Part shown: piece by piece, positions 55,121 through 63,933 of the stretch | How positions within the stretch are numbered: the first letter of the stretch is position 1 | How the letters are laid out: each line of letters begins with the position of its first letter | Assembly: GCA_026129095.1 (NCBI GenBank) | Contig: JAHCIT010000003.1 | Location: 124,001-188,000 of the forward strand | Direction of reading: 5' to 3' | Length of the DNA stretch: 64,000 nt | From: Deltaproteobacteria bacterium | Lineage (GTDB): Bacteria > JAGRBM01 > JAHCIT01 | Notes under the pieces: model-generated | Databases searched by the model: none | Told to the model about the DNA's origin: nothing | The model's input: the letters and a program-made list of their open reading frames with translations, nothing else | Program-made: the position numbers and the translations under genes

Positions 55121-56790
55121 TCCTGCAGCATCTCTCTGGCGGCCGTCCGTGTCGATACGGCCGCGCTCTCGCCTCCAAGCATCCTGGCCAGTTCCTCCAC
55201 CCGCTCATCATAGCCGAGTTTGGCGGCCGTTACCTCCGAGCGTCCCTTCCGGACCTGTTTTTCGATCCGGATGTGATGGTCGGCCCGCCCGGCGATCTGG
55301 GGCAGGTGTGTAACACATAGAATCTGGACTTTCCCGGCCAGTTTGCGGATCTGAGCACCCACGCGGTCAGCCGTGACCCCGCCTATGCCGGCGTCCACTT
55401 CGTCCAGGACCAGTGTCGTTGCCGGATCAGGGCGGGTCCGGGCCAGCCGGACGGCCAGCATCACCCGCGAAAGCTCTCCGCCCGAGGCGACCTTGGCCAG
55501 CGGCTTGGGAGGTTCGCCCGGATTGGCCGAAAACAGGAACTCCGCCCGGTCCTGGCCCCCCGGCCCCGGTTGGGGGGCAGCGGCCAGCTCCACGCGGAAA
55601 TCGGCCTGGCGGAAATGGAGCTGTTCCAACTCCTTCCGGATCGAGACGGCCAGATCCCGCGCCGCCTTCCGGCGGGCTTCTGACAGCTTCCCGGCTGCCG
55701 TTTCGTAGGCTTTCCGGGCCCGGGCGATCTCCCCGTCGAGCTTGCCGGTGACAGCTTCATGGTTTTCCAGCCGGTCCCGTTCTTCGCGGAGGGCTCCAGT
55801 CCGGGCGATCACTTCCGTAACCGTCCCGCCGTGCTTGCGACAGAGGCGGTCGATCAGGGCCAGTCGGGTTTCAATCTCGTCCAGCCGGGCCGACAGTTCC
55901 GAGGGGGACATCCGGAGCGTGTCCAACCGCCGTTCCAGTTCCCGGCCGAGGTCGTCCAGCTCGATCGCCAGGTCCGACATGCGGCGGGCCAGAGGCTCCA
56001 GCGCCGGATCCCCCTCGGCCAGCGGCTTCAGGCTTTCGGCGATCCGGCTCAGGGCGGCCCCTGCCGGCTGGTCGCCTTCCAGGAGGAACTCCACGCCACC
56101 GGATACCAGCCGGACCATCTTTTCCAGCGAGAGAAGCTGGCGCTTTTCGGCCTTCAGCCGGTCGTCCTCGCCCGGCGAGAGTTCGGCGTCTTCCAGTTCC
56201 CTGAGAACGAAATTGAGATAGTCGAGGCGGTCAGCCCGTCCGGCAGCGGCCGTGGCGAGCGCGGCCTTTTCCGTCTCCAGCTTTCTGAAGGCTTCCCACG
56301 TCTGGGCGGTTTCGGCCAGCAGCACGTTCGTCCCGGCTATTTCGTCCAGCAGGTCGAGCTGGGAGTCCGGGTCCATCAGCGACTGGTGTTCATGCTGCGA
56401 TACGACGGCGATGAGATGGGCAGAAATGGCGGCCAGGGTGCCGACCGTGACGGAGTGGTCAGCGATCACCACACGGGATTTGCCATCCCGCCTGACCGAC
56501 CGGCGGATGATGAGATCTTCGTCCCCATCGGGAGCGATCTCCTGCTGTTCCAGCAGGCGGCGAAGCCCGCCGGACGCGGGAATTTCGAAGCGGGCTTCGA
56601 CAGTCGCCTCGTCGGCGCCGGTACGTACAAGATCGGCCGATCCGCGGCTGCCCCAGAGGAGCTTGAGCGCCTCGACCAGCAGGGATTTCCCCGCTCCGGT
56701 TTCGCCAGTGAGCACCGTCAGGCCCGGACCGAGTTCCAGCTCGACCGAGTCCACGATGGCGAGGTTCTTGAGCCGGAGGCCCAGCAGCAT
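55099..56790 (-). CDS. recN: DNA repair protein RecN
   Basis: A 563-residue SMC-like protein: N-terminal Walker A GLTVLTGETGAGKSLLVEAL (near 28-47), central coiled coil (about 160-380) and C-terminal Walker B TTLVLDEVDAGIGG (near 470) with the QVLCVTHLPQIA-type motif (VQILCVTHLPQIAG). It acts in double-strand break repair and cohesion. It follows nadK by 15 bases. Confidence 0.96.
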   Translation of the reverse strand: MLLGLRLKNLAIVDSVELELGPGLTVLTGETGAGKSLLVEALKLLWGSRGSADLVRTGADEATVEARFEIPASGGLRRLLEQQEIAPDGDEDLIIRRSVRRDGKSRVVIADHSVTVGTLAAISAHLIAVVSQHEHQSLMDPDSQLDLLDEIAGTNVLLAETAQTWEAFRKLETEKAALATAAAGRADRLDYLNFVLRELEDAELSPGEDDRLKAEKRQLLSLEKMVRLVSGGVEFLLEGDQPAGAALSRIAESLKPLAEGDPALEPLARRMSDLAIELDDLGRELERRLDTLRMSPSELSARLDEIETRLALIDRLCRKHGGTVTEVIARTGALREERDRLENHEAVTGKLDGEIARARKAYETAAGKLSEARRKAARDLAVSIRKELEQLHFRQADFRVELAAAPQPGPGGQDRAEFLFSANPGEPPKPLAKVASGGELSRVMLAVRLARTRPDPATTLVLDEVDAGIGGVTADRVGAQIRKLAGKVQILCVTHLPQIAGRADHHIRIEKQVRKGRSEVTAAKLGYDERVEELARMLGGESAAVSTRTAAREMLQEWKQAGN

Positions 56791-56805
56791 TGGATAACTG
56801 TCCTG

Positions 56806-57696
56806 TCAGGTTCCCGTGATCTTGCGGGTGGGAGCCCAGCCGAGCTTGTTCCGCAGCACGTCGAAATACCCTTCGGCCCGGTTCTTGACGAGATTGATGC
56901 GTTTGTCCGCCTTGGTGACGCGCACGATATCCGTCGGATGGATATCTATAGACACTTGCCCGTCAAGTGAAACCACGATGTCGCCATGCGGTGCATTGGT
57001 TGCCTGGAGTTCCACGACCTTGGTATCCGGAACGATCAGCGGACGGTTGGCCAGCATGTGCGGGCAGATGGGAACGAGGACCAGCGCGGCAATTGCGGGA
57101 TGAACGATCGGCCCTCCGGCGGCGAGTCCATAGGCTGTCGACCCGGTGGGCGAGGCGACGATCACTCCGTCGCAGGCGAATGACGTTACCGGCCGCTCGT
57201 CAATCGTGACATTGACCTGCAGGAGTCTGGCGACTCCCCGGCGGGAGATGACCGCATCGTTCAGCGCCAGCGAATGGTGAATCTCCCGGCCGTCTCGGAT
57301 CACCTCAACGTCGAGCAGTGCCCGGGCCTCGGTCTCGTAGTCCCCGGAGATGACCCGCCTGAGGGTTTCAATCGCGTTTTCGCGGGATATTTCGGTAAGG
57401 AAGCCAAGACTTCCCAGATTGATGCCTAGGATCGGGCACCGCTCACCGGCCACCTGACGGGCCGCACCGAGAAGCGTCCCGTCGCCACCCAGCACCAGCA
57501 TGATATCCACGCTTTTCGACAGGGCCGTGTCGGAAACGCCCCCGTCCATTCCAAACGCCTCGGCCGCCTCCCGGCTGACGAACAACCGGATGCCCTGTGC
57601 CGCCAGGAAATCGCGTATCTGCTTACCCAGCTCCACGGCCCTGGGATCCCGTGTCTTCAGGACCATTCCGGCGCTGTGTATCTTGACCGAATTCAC
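56806..57696 (-). CDS. nadK: NAD kinase
   Basis: A 296-residue kinase that makes NADP from NAD and ATP. The GGDGT motif appears in LVLGGDGTLLGAARQV, and INLGSLGFLTE, NDAVISR and SPTGSTAYGLAAGGPIVHP are present. GTG 57696 is chosen because the conserved N-terminus (KIHSAGMVLKTRDPRAVELG) begins there; no clear Shine-Dalgarno is visible. nadK-recN pairing is common. Confidence 0.94.
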   Translation of the reverse strand: MNSVKIHSAGMVLKTRDPRAVELGKQIRDFLAAQGIRLFVSREAAEAFGMDGGVSDTALSKSVDIMLVLGGDGTLLGAARQVAGERCPILGINLGSLGFLTEISRENAIETLRRVISGDYETEARALLDVEVIRDGREIHHSLALNDAVISRRGVARLLQVNVTIDERPVTSFACDGVIVASPTGSTAYGLAAGGPIVHPAIAALVLVPICPHMLANRPLIVPDTKVVELQATNAPHGDIVVSLDGQVSIDIHPTDIVRVTKADKRINLVKNRAEGYFDVLRNKLGWAPTRKITGT

Positions 57697-57777
57697 ACCG
57701 GTAACAGTAGCACAAGCTCTGGGGGTGGGTAGGCGGGTCGGTTGTGGTCCTTCGGGCGCCCGGTTAGTGATCCCTCC

Positions 57778-59124
57778 ATGGACCTGTTCGACCGCACACC
57801 GGAAGGGAAACCGGACGCCGTGCCCGCATCCCGGCCGCTGGCTGACCGCATGCGGCCGGTGTCTTTTGGCGATCTGGTGGGGCAGGACGAGCTGTTCGGG
57901 GATGAGGGGTTCATCAGCCGCCTGCTCCGGACGGCGCAGCCTCCGTCGCTGATCTTCTGGGGCCCGCCGGGGTCGGGCAAGACGACGGTCGCCCGTATTC
58001 TGTCGCAGCAGTACGGACTCCCGTTCGTCCACTTCTCCGCCGTGCTGGGCGGAATGAAGGAAGTGCGCGATATCGTCGATGAGGCGAGGCGCACCCTCCA
58101 ACGGACCGGGAAGCCGACTATTCTCTTCGTTGACGAGATTCACCGGTTCAACAAGAGCCAGCAGGATGCCTTCCTGCCCCATGTGGAGTCTGGGCTCATC
58201 ATCCTGATCGGCGCGACGACCGAAAATCCCTCGTTCGAGATCAACGCCGCGCTGCTCTCCCGGTGCCGTGTGGTGGTGTTCCAGCCGATCGCGCTAGAGG
58301 ACATTGAAAACCTGATCGACCGGGCGCTGGCCGACGAGCAGCGGGGGTTTGGCAGCCGCAGGGTCAGTATCACACCGGATGCACGGGTACTGATCGCGCA
58401 GATGTCGGGCGGGGATGCCCGCTCGGCGCTCAACATGCTGGAGTCGGCCGTCGAGACGCTGCCGGTGGGCAGGGCGGAAATGGGAGTGGAGGATGTACGC
58501 CGGTCGTTCCAGCGGGCCACGCTATCCTACGACAAGAAGGGCGAGCACCACTACAACGTCATCAGCGCGTTCATAAAATCCATGCGCGGCACCGACCCGG
58601 ATGCCGCCATCTACTGGCTCGCCCGGATGCTGGAATCGGGCGAGGATCCGCTGTTCATCGCCCGTCGCATGGTCATCTTTGCCAGCGAGGATATCGGCAA
58701 TGCCGATCCGCAGGCATTGCAGATGGCCCTGAACGTCTACGAGGCCTGCGAGCGGATCGGACTGCCCGAATGCCGGATCAACCTGGCGCACGGCGTGACC
58801 TATCTCGCCAGCGCGCCCAAGTCGAACGCGAGCTATGCCGCCATCGGCAAGGCGATCGGCGAGGTGAAAAGGTCAGGCCCGCTGCCGGTTCCCCTCCATC
58901 TCCGCAATGCGCCGACTGGCCTCATGCGCGAACTGGGCTACGGCAAGGGGTACCAGTATGCCCACGAGGCTGACGATGCGCTGATCCTTCAGGAACATCT
59001 GCCGGAGGAGACCGGCGAGCGGATTTTCTACGAGCCCAAGCGAACCGGCGCGGAAAAGGATATCGCCGAACGCCTGGAGCGAATCGCCGCCTGGAAGGCC
59101 CGAAAGCGGAAAGACGAAGGCTGA
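57778..59124 (+). CDS. rarA: Replication-associated recombination ATPase RarA/MgsA
   Basis: A 448-residue AAA+ clamp-loader-like ATPase: [20 protein letters not shown], Walker A [15 protein letters not shown], Walker B [17 protein letters not shown], sensor 1 [21 protein letters not shown] and the C-terminal MGS domain ([21 protein letters not shown]-like). It acts at stalled forks. ATG 57778 matches the family start; the frame is open 12 codons further. Divergent from nadK. Confidence 0.95.
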   Translation: [448 protein letters not shown]

Positions 59125-59241
59125 GCCCTTGGGTCCACGCCCACCACACCTGAAACGGGACATTTTTTCGCCGTTCAGTCTAGAGAGACTGATAGTTCCT
59201 GGTAGACGCCGGAAACCGGCCTGTCATAGACTGACCCGCCA

Positions 59242-60582
59242 ATGCCCCCCGCCTCCCAATCCTGCCGTCTCCTTGCCGCCGCGCTGCTGCTTGCCGTCTG
59301 TGCCAGCCCGCTACGGGGCTTTGCCTATGAACCCCGGCAGCCTGTCAATGCCGGAGTGTTTCCCGTGACTGTTCGTGCCGCCGAGGTGCCGTGGCTCATC
59401 GGCACGCAGGCGATCAACCTGTCGGCGTTCTCCTGCTTCGAGGGAAAACTGATGCCGGTCCCCGTCCAGGTGGACGAGGTCAATACTGAAGGGCGCATCG
59501 CGAGCCTGGACCCCCGCAGCCGGATCGCCCGGGACGATCCGCCGGGTATCCTCGACGCTGACGACGAGATCGTGTTCATGCTCCGGGACACCGGAAAGCC
59601 CTGCGAGCAGGAGCGGCTGGAACGGGCGCGCGGTACCCTGACGGAAATCCGGATTACCGCGCCTTATCTTGCGACGCCCGGCATCCTGTACCTGCTTTCC
59701 GGCTCCCAGCCGGTGGCACCGCCGGCCCTTTATCTCCGGTACGATTCGGTATCTTCCCAGGTGTCCACCTCCGCCTATTCATGGGGCTATGCGGCCGACC
59801 GGCCGTTCATGACCGACCGGGTGGTTTTTGCCGACCTGCGTGGACGCGAGACACAGGACGTCATGGACCGGTTCAAGCTCCGCGTACGTGTCAAGGCTGT
59901 CTCGAACCTGATGCAGCTCAGGCTGAACGAGGACGAGATGGAATCGGACCTCGAAGGGGTCCGGGCGGGGCCGATCCGGGTAACCCGGGAACTGGCCGTC
60001 CGCGTAAAGACCGTGCCGGGTTTCACCATCCCGGCCGTCGTCACCATGCAGCACTACGAGCGTCTCTGGCGGGTCCGCGTGCGGCTTCGTATCCCCGGAG
60101 CGGCAGCCCTGTTCGTGAACTCGCTCGACATGTCGCTCATCCACGACTTCATCGACCTCAAGGGCCTCAAGCTCGCCACCAGTGCCGTTCCACAGGGGAC
60201 GTCCATTGACGGCCGGATGCTCGATTCCGAACGGACGATGGAGTTTGGCAGCGAACCGTGGTTCTACATCGCCGGGCAGGGCCTTCAGCTTATGACTTCC
60301 ATCGACCTGGAGCCCGGCCTGAAGCTGAAACAGGCCGTCTATCTGGTGGACGACCCGGAGCTGCGCGAGCCGCCAGAATCCGTGCCGGGCGGGCTCCCGT
60401 CAGTCGGCTACCAGTTTCTCGGCTGGGAAAACCTCGAAGCCCGCTGGTACGAATTTGCTGCCAACATTGCCATGCTGCCGGGACTCCCCGAAGGCGGCGC
60501 CAGCGGCTACTACCGGGCGCTCCGCGCCCCGATGAAGATCGAGACCCGGCAGATAGCGGCTATGCCGGTCAGTTCGCCGTGA
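59242..60582 (+). CDS. Secreted protein of unknown function
   Basis: A 446-residue protein with a signal peptide (hydrophobic LLAAALLLAVCAS, cleavage probably after GFA, about residue 28). The mature part is beta-rich with repeated aromatic/hydrophobic strands (VPVQVDEVNTEG, DDPPGILDADDEIVFM, TEIRITAPYL). I do not recognise the family. It follows rarA by 117 bases with a small CAGTCT/AGACTG hairpin (59176-59191), and its stop overlaps that of the copper-site lipoprotein on the opposite strand by 14 bases. Confidence 0.7.
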   Translation: MPPASQSCRLLAAALLLAVCASPLRGFAYEPRQPVNAGVFPVTVRAAEVPWLIGTQAINLSAFSCFEGKLMPVPVQVDEVNTEGRIASLDPRSRIARDDPPGILDADDEIVFMLRDTGKPCEQERLERARGTLTEIRITAPYLATPGILYLLSGSQPVAPPALYLRYDSVSSQVSTSAYSWGYAADRPFMTDRVVFADLRGRETQDVMDRFKLRVRVKAVSNLMQLRLNEDEMESDLEGVRAGPIRVTRELAVRVKTVPGFTIPAVVTMQHYERLWRVRVRLRIPGAAALFVNSLDMSLIHDFIDLKGLKLATSAVPQGTSIDGRMLDSERTMEFGSEPWFYIAGQGLQLMTSIDLEPGLKLKQAVYLVDDPELREPPESVPGGLPSVGYQFLGWENLEARWYEFAANIAMLPGLPEGGASGYYRALRAPMKIETRQIAAMPVSSP

Positions 60583-61372
60583 AGGTGAAGGCGGCGGCCA
60601 CCGTTTCCTTTTCGCCGACGGTGACTTCCTGGGTGAGCGTTCCGAAGACCTCGTGCCAGGCTTCAAGCTGATAGGTGCCGGGAGGAACGCCGGAAATTGT
60701 CACCTCTCCCTTTTCACCGGTCACGCCGAAATAGGGGTGATCGACGACGCCGATAAACGCCGCCATCCAGGGGTGGACGTCGCACTTGGTCTTGATCATC
60801 ACCTCGGACTTGCCGAACACCTTGGTGTCCATCTTCCCCTTGAAGGGCTGGGCGATGTTGAACGGACGGTTCGCCTTGGAAACCGTGTGGACGTTATGGA
60901 GCATGCTGTCACTGTTGAGGATATTGACCGGCTGGTTGACCCGGACTCCCACCACGCGAGGAGTATAGATGCAGCCCACCTGGTCCAGTTCCACCGGCTG
61001 ATCGGCCTTCGGATATTCGTGGTTCTGCAGGCCGCTGCGGATATGCACGAAGCTGTTCTGCACCAGTCCGTCCTTGACGAGGACCGCCGTGGAGAGCGGC
61101 GGATTCCCTCCCCAGTGGGCCGCACATGCGGCGACGCTCCCAACCGGTACGGGCTGCCGCTCAGGCGCCGGGCCATCCAGCTTCACAGTCACGGAAATCG
61201 AGCCGACTGTCCCGGGATCGACCGGGCCGGCGGATGCAGGCGCGGCTTCTGCCTGTACCGCCGGTGCAACCGGCGATGCTGCAGGCACGGCCGGTTTTTC
61301 CTGCTGCGTACAGGACGCGACTGTCAGGATGGCGAGAACCGTGGCGATGCTGATGGGGAGACGGGAGGGCAT
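60569..61372 (-). CDS. Cupredoxin-like lipoprotein
   Basis: A 267-residue lipoprotein: signal LPISIATVLAILTVASC with lipobox VASC (Cys near residue 21), a Pro/Ala-rich linker and a beta domain. The ligand set of a type 1 copper site is visible: DSMLHNVH and the C-x2-H-x2-M pattern of KCDVHPWM, plus a carboxypeptidase-regulatory-like beta sandwich (SGVPPGTYQLEAWHEVFG). ATG 61372 is chosen because AAGGAG lies eight bases upstream. It is probably periplasm-facing. It follows the PuuD-like gene on the same strand, 98 bases downstream. Confidence 0.78.
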   Translation of the reverse strand: MPSRLPISIATVLAILTVASCTQQEKPAVPAASPVAPAVQAEAAPASAGPVDPGTVGSISVTVKLDGPAPERQPVPVGSVAACAAHWGGNPPLSTAVLVKDGLVQNSFVHIRSGLQNHEYPKADQPVELDQVGCIYTPRVVGVRVNQPVNILNSDSMLHNVHTVSKANRPFNIAQPFKGKMDTKVFGKSEVMIKTKCDVHPWMAAFIGVVDHPYFGVTGEKGEVTISGVPPGTYQLEAWHEVFGTLTQEVTVGEKETVAAAFTFTAN

Positions 61373-61470
61373 GGGTGTCACTCCTTGCCGGAATGGTCCG
61401 GCACAAAAGGCTGAAGCCGTCCGGGGTATTCCCGCCGGACGGCTTCAAGGATTGCACGAAACCGGACAGA

Positions 61471-62253
61471 TCAGAAGGCCGAAGCGGCCGGTTTCCCGGA
61501 AATCGTGTAAAGGTGCTTGGTGATCGCCCAGGCAAGACCGATCACGACGGTCATCCACACCCAGGCAAGCTGCCCGCCGTACATGTTCGGATAGTGGTTG
61601 CTGATCATCGCGAAGATGAGCGGCACGGACATGTAGGTGTTGTGCTTGGACCGGAGTCCCGCCAGCGCCACGAGGGCAGCGTCGGGCGGAGTGCCTTCCT
61701 TGACGGCGGCAATGATTTTACGCTGGTTCGGCCAGATGCGGAACCACACGTTGAATGCCATTGACGTGCCGAACATCGATCCAATATGGATATAAATGGC
61801 CCGTCCTGGCATTCCGAGTCCGTAGGTCAGTCCGGCCATGATCCCAACAACAATGACGTAGGTGATGACGACGAGCATCTCCTCATTCTTCGCCAGCCCG
61901 GTCTTCCAGATCGCGTCGTAGGCGAACGGAAGCACCAGCACGACCGCGGCGCCGGCCGCAATCGCCACGCCAGCGTTTCCGCCCTCGGTCACCATCATGG
62001 CCGACGGGTACATGTAGTAGACCATCATGATGAGTAGGATGCCGGTCACCCAGGTGAAGGCCGCTCCCCACCGGAAGAAATAGAGGGCACGCGGCAGGAG
62101 TTCGGGGTTGACCTTCTTCTTGGTCTCTCCGTCCAGAACCTTTTGCAACGGGCCGTTGACCCAATTAAAGAAATAAAGGTGTCCGATCCACAGCACGCCT
62201 GCGACGACGTGGATCCACCGGAAAAATGCTTCTGCCCAGGTATGTGCTCCCAT
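61471..62253 (-). CDS. PuuD-like (urate hydroxylase N-terminal domain) membrane protein
   Basis: A 260-residue polytopic protein with about seven to eight hydrophobic segments, starting AEAFFRWIHVVAGVLWIGHLYFFNW, with RALYFFRWGAAFTWVTG and HNTYMSVPLIFAMISNHYP near the end. This matches the urate-oxidase-N/PuuD membrane domain. Authentic PuuD ends in a cytochrome c domain, absent here. Relatives are widespread and many are not urate enzymes. GAGGAG precedes the ATG. A lipoprotein with a copper site is encoded downstream, a possible electron partner. Confidence 0.75.
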   Translation of the reverse strand: MGAHTWAEAFFRWIHVVAGVLWIGHLYFFNWVNGPLQKVLDGETKKKVNPELLPRALYFFRWGAAFTWVTGILLIMMVYYMYPSAMMVTEGGNAGVAIAAGAAVVLVLPFAYDAIWKTGLAKNEEMLVVITYVIVVGIMAGLTYGLGMPGRAIYIHIGSMFGTSMAFNVWFRIWPNQRKIIAAVKEGTPPDAALVALAGLRSKHNTYMSVPLIFAMISNHYPNMYGGQLAWVWMTVVIGLAWAITKHLYTISGKPAASAF

Positions 62254-62288
62254 AATCTCCTCTTTCTCTCCTGTAGTTGAAACCTGAA

Positions 62289-62308
62289 CCGGTCCCGCAA
62301 GGGACCGG
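62289..62308 (-). other. GC-rich hairpin in the leader of the PuuD-like gene
   Basis: CCGGTCCC and GGGACCGG form an 8-bp stem around a 4-base loop. It lies between the candidate promoter and the Shine-Dalgarno of the minus-strand gene, so it would be in the mRNA leader. The 3' flank on the minus strand is only weakly T-rich, so termination is possible but not convincing. Confidence 0.45.
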
Positions 62309-62332
62309 GATTAGCTGAATGGATGCTGGAGT

Positions 62333-62362
62333 TTTTTACCCCTGTTTGCCGCGGGGTGTCAA
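62333..62362 (-). promoter_or_regulatory. Candidate promoter for the PuuD-like/lipoprotein pair
   Basis: On the minus strand a perfect TTGACA (62362-62357) is followed, after 18 bases, by TAAAAA (62338-62333), four of six matches to the -10 consensus. It lies downstream of the MFS gene terminator-like hairpin and about 80 bases before the start codon. Confidence 0.4.
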
Positions 62363-62377
62363 GAAACAGAATGAATC

Positions 62378-62396
62378 TGCCCCGTTACGCGGGGCA
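62378..62396 (-). terminator. Terminator-like hairpin after the MFS gene
   Basis: TGCCCCG and CGGGGCA (7-bp stem, 5-base loop) begin 16 bases after the MFS stop. On the minus strand the following bases are T-rich but interrupted, so the element is plausible, not certain. Confidence 0.5.
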
Positions 62397-62411
62397 TGGA
62401 AAGATCTGCCG

Positions 62412-63803
62412 TCAGACCGGCTCGGCCCTTTCGAGCGGAGTTTCAAATGTCCGTCTCGGGTTTCGCGGACGTTTCACCCGGATGAGCAGGATCAGGATCG
62501 CACCGATCGAGACGGCATAGGCGGCCAGCATGAGCCAGCCCTGAGGGAGGTAAGAAAGGTACCGGTCGTACATGGCCCCTGTCACCAGGTACATGACGCT
62601 GATGATCGCCACGTTGAATGGCGTCGCAAGGCCCGAAACCCGTGGGAAGGAGAGACGCCCGAACTGGTCGGCATGGAGCGCGCTGAACAGGGGCAGGGTT
62701 CCCCCGACTCCAAGGCCGTAAAGAAGGACGCCGGAGACCAGCAAGAGATCGACCGGCACCCCCAGGAAGCTGAACGGCACCAGCGTCGCCCAGCGGGTAA
62801 CGGTAATCAGGACAAAACCGGCCACCTGCATCGAGACGGCAAAGATGATCGCACGCCGGCGCTCCATCCGGTCGCCGAGCGCGCCGAAGATGGGCTTTCC
62901 TATGGCGCAGAGCACGGCCATGCAGGTGTATAGCGTGGCCGCATCACCCTGGGTCCACCGGTAGCCGGTGTCGCGGGTGCTCAGGTCGCTGACGAAGGAC
63001 TGGAGGATCACGGACCAGCAGGCCGAGGCGAGACTCAGCGACAGAACCGACAGGATAAACCGCTTGTCGAATGCGATTTCACGGAACTCCATCAGGCGGT
63101 CAGGTTCGGCATCCGGGTCGGCGGGAGGGGGTGTTTCTTCGGGAACGCCCAGGTCCGAAGGCCGGTCGTAGAACGTCAGCAGCACCAGCGGCAGCACGGT
63201 TATCACCAGAAGGGCGGCATTGATCCGGTAAGCTTCACGCCAGCCGTAATGGTTGAGAAGGTACTGGGTAAAGGGAACGAGCGTCATGCCAGCGCTGGAA
63301 ATCCCGGCAGACGCCCACGAGAACGACTGGGCCTTGTTCGCGGTGAACCACTGGTTCAGGGCCGCATAGTTCGGGATCATTCCCAGGAATGCCGTGCCAA
63401 GGGATGCCAGAACGGAAAAGGCGATGAAGAACTGGAACTCGGTCCGGGCAAACGAGATTCCCACCATCGCCACCGGAAGAATAAACGTGCCGGCAAGAAC
63501 GATCTGGCGGGAACCGTACCGCTCGGTCAGTCTCGCCGCCGCCGGCCCCCAGATGGCCATGAGAATGGTGTACCCGGCATAAGCCGCGGTCAGGGTGGAG
63601 ACGTTCCATCCGAGATCGTGACGGATCGGTTCCCGGAAAATGCCATACGTGTAAAAGATAAACCCGATCGACCACAGCCCGCAGACGAAGGCGACCAGTG
63701 TCATCGTCCAGCCGTAGTAGATACCGGTCCGGACGAGCCAGCGGCTGAAGGGATTGCCTCGAAGCTGGGCACTGGAGCCGGTCTGGGCAGGGGGGGAGTC
63801 CAT
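62412..63803 (-). CDS. MFS transporter, OFA (oxalate/formate antiporter) type
   Basis: A 463-residue 12-helix transporter. The start GIYYGWTMTLVAFVCGLWSIG and TYGIFREPIRHDLGW are typical of the OFA/monocarboxylate branch, and the loop after helix 2 has the MFS motif A-like WGPAAARLTERYGSR. A cytoplasmic loop rich in Asp/Pro/Glu separates the two halves. Likely substrate is a small carboxylate, but no catabolic genes are adjacent. The C-terminus is basic. Confidence 0.87.
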   Translation of the reverse strand: MDSPPAQTGSSAQLRGNPFSRWLVRTGIYYGWTMTLVAFVCGLWSIGFIFYTYGIFREPIRHDLGWNVSTLTAAYAGYTILMAIWGPAAARLTERYGSRQIVLAGTFILPVAMVGISFARTEFQFFIAFSVLASLGTAFLGMIPNYAALNQWFTANKAQSFSWASAGISSAGMTLVPFTQYLLNHYGWREAYRINAALLVITVLPLVLLTFYDRPSDLGVPEETPPPADPDAEPDRLMEFREIAFDKRFILSVLSLSLASACWSVILQSFVSDLSTRDTGYRWTQGDAATLYTCMAVLCAIGKPIFGALGDRMERRRAIIFAVSMQVAGFVLITVTRWATLVPFSFLGVPVDLLLVSGVLLYGLGVGGTLPLFSALHADQFGRLSFPRVSGLATPFNVAIISVMYLVTGAMYDRYLSYLPQGWLMLAAYAVSIGAILILLIRVKRPRNPRRTFETPLERAEPV

Positions 63804-63933
63804 CGGACCGTCCGCTTGTTAGGGTATCGGGCGAATGAAATCAAAACCATGCAATCTGGCCATTTTTTCGCCTGTTGCGGCCGGTGGAATACCGGATAAT
63901 CGGCTATAGTGCAGGGCAAGGAGCCCTCCATTC

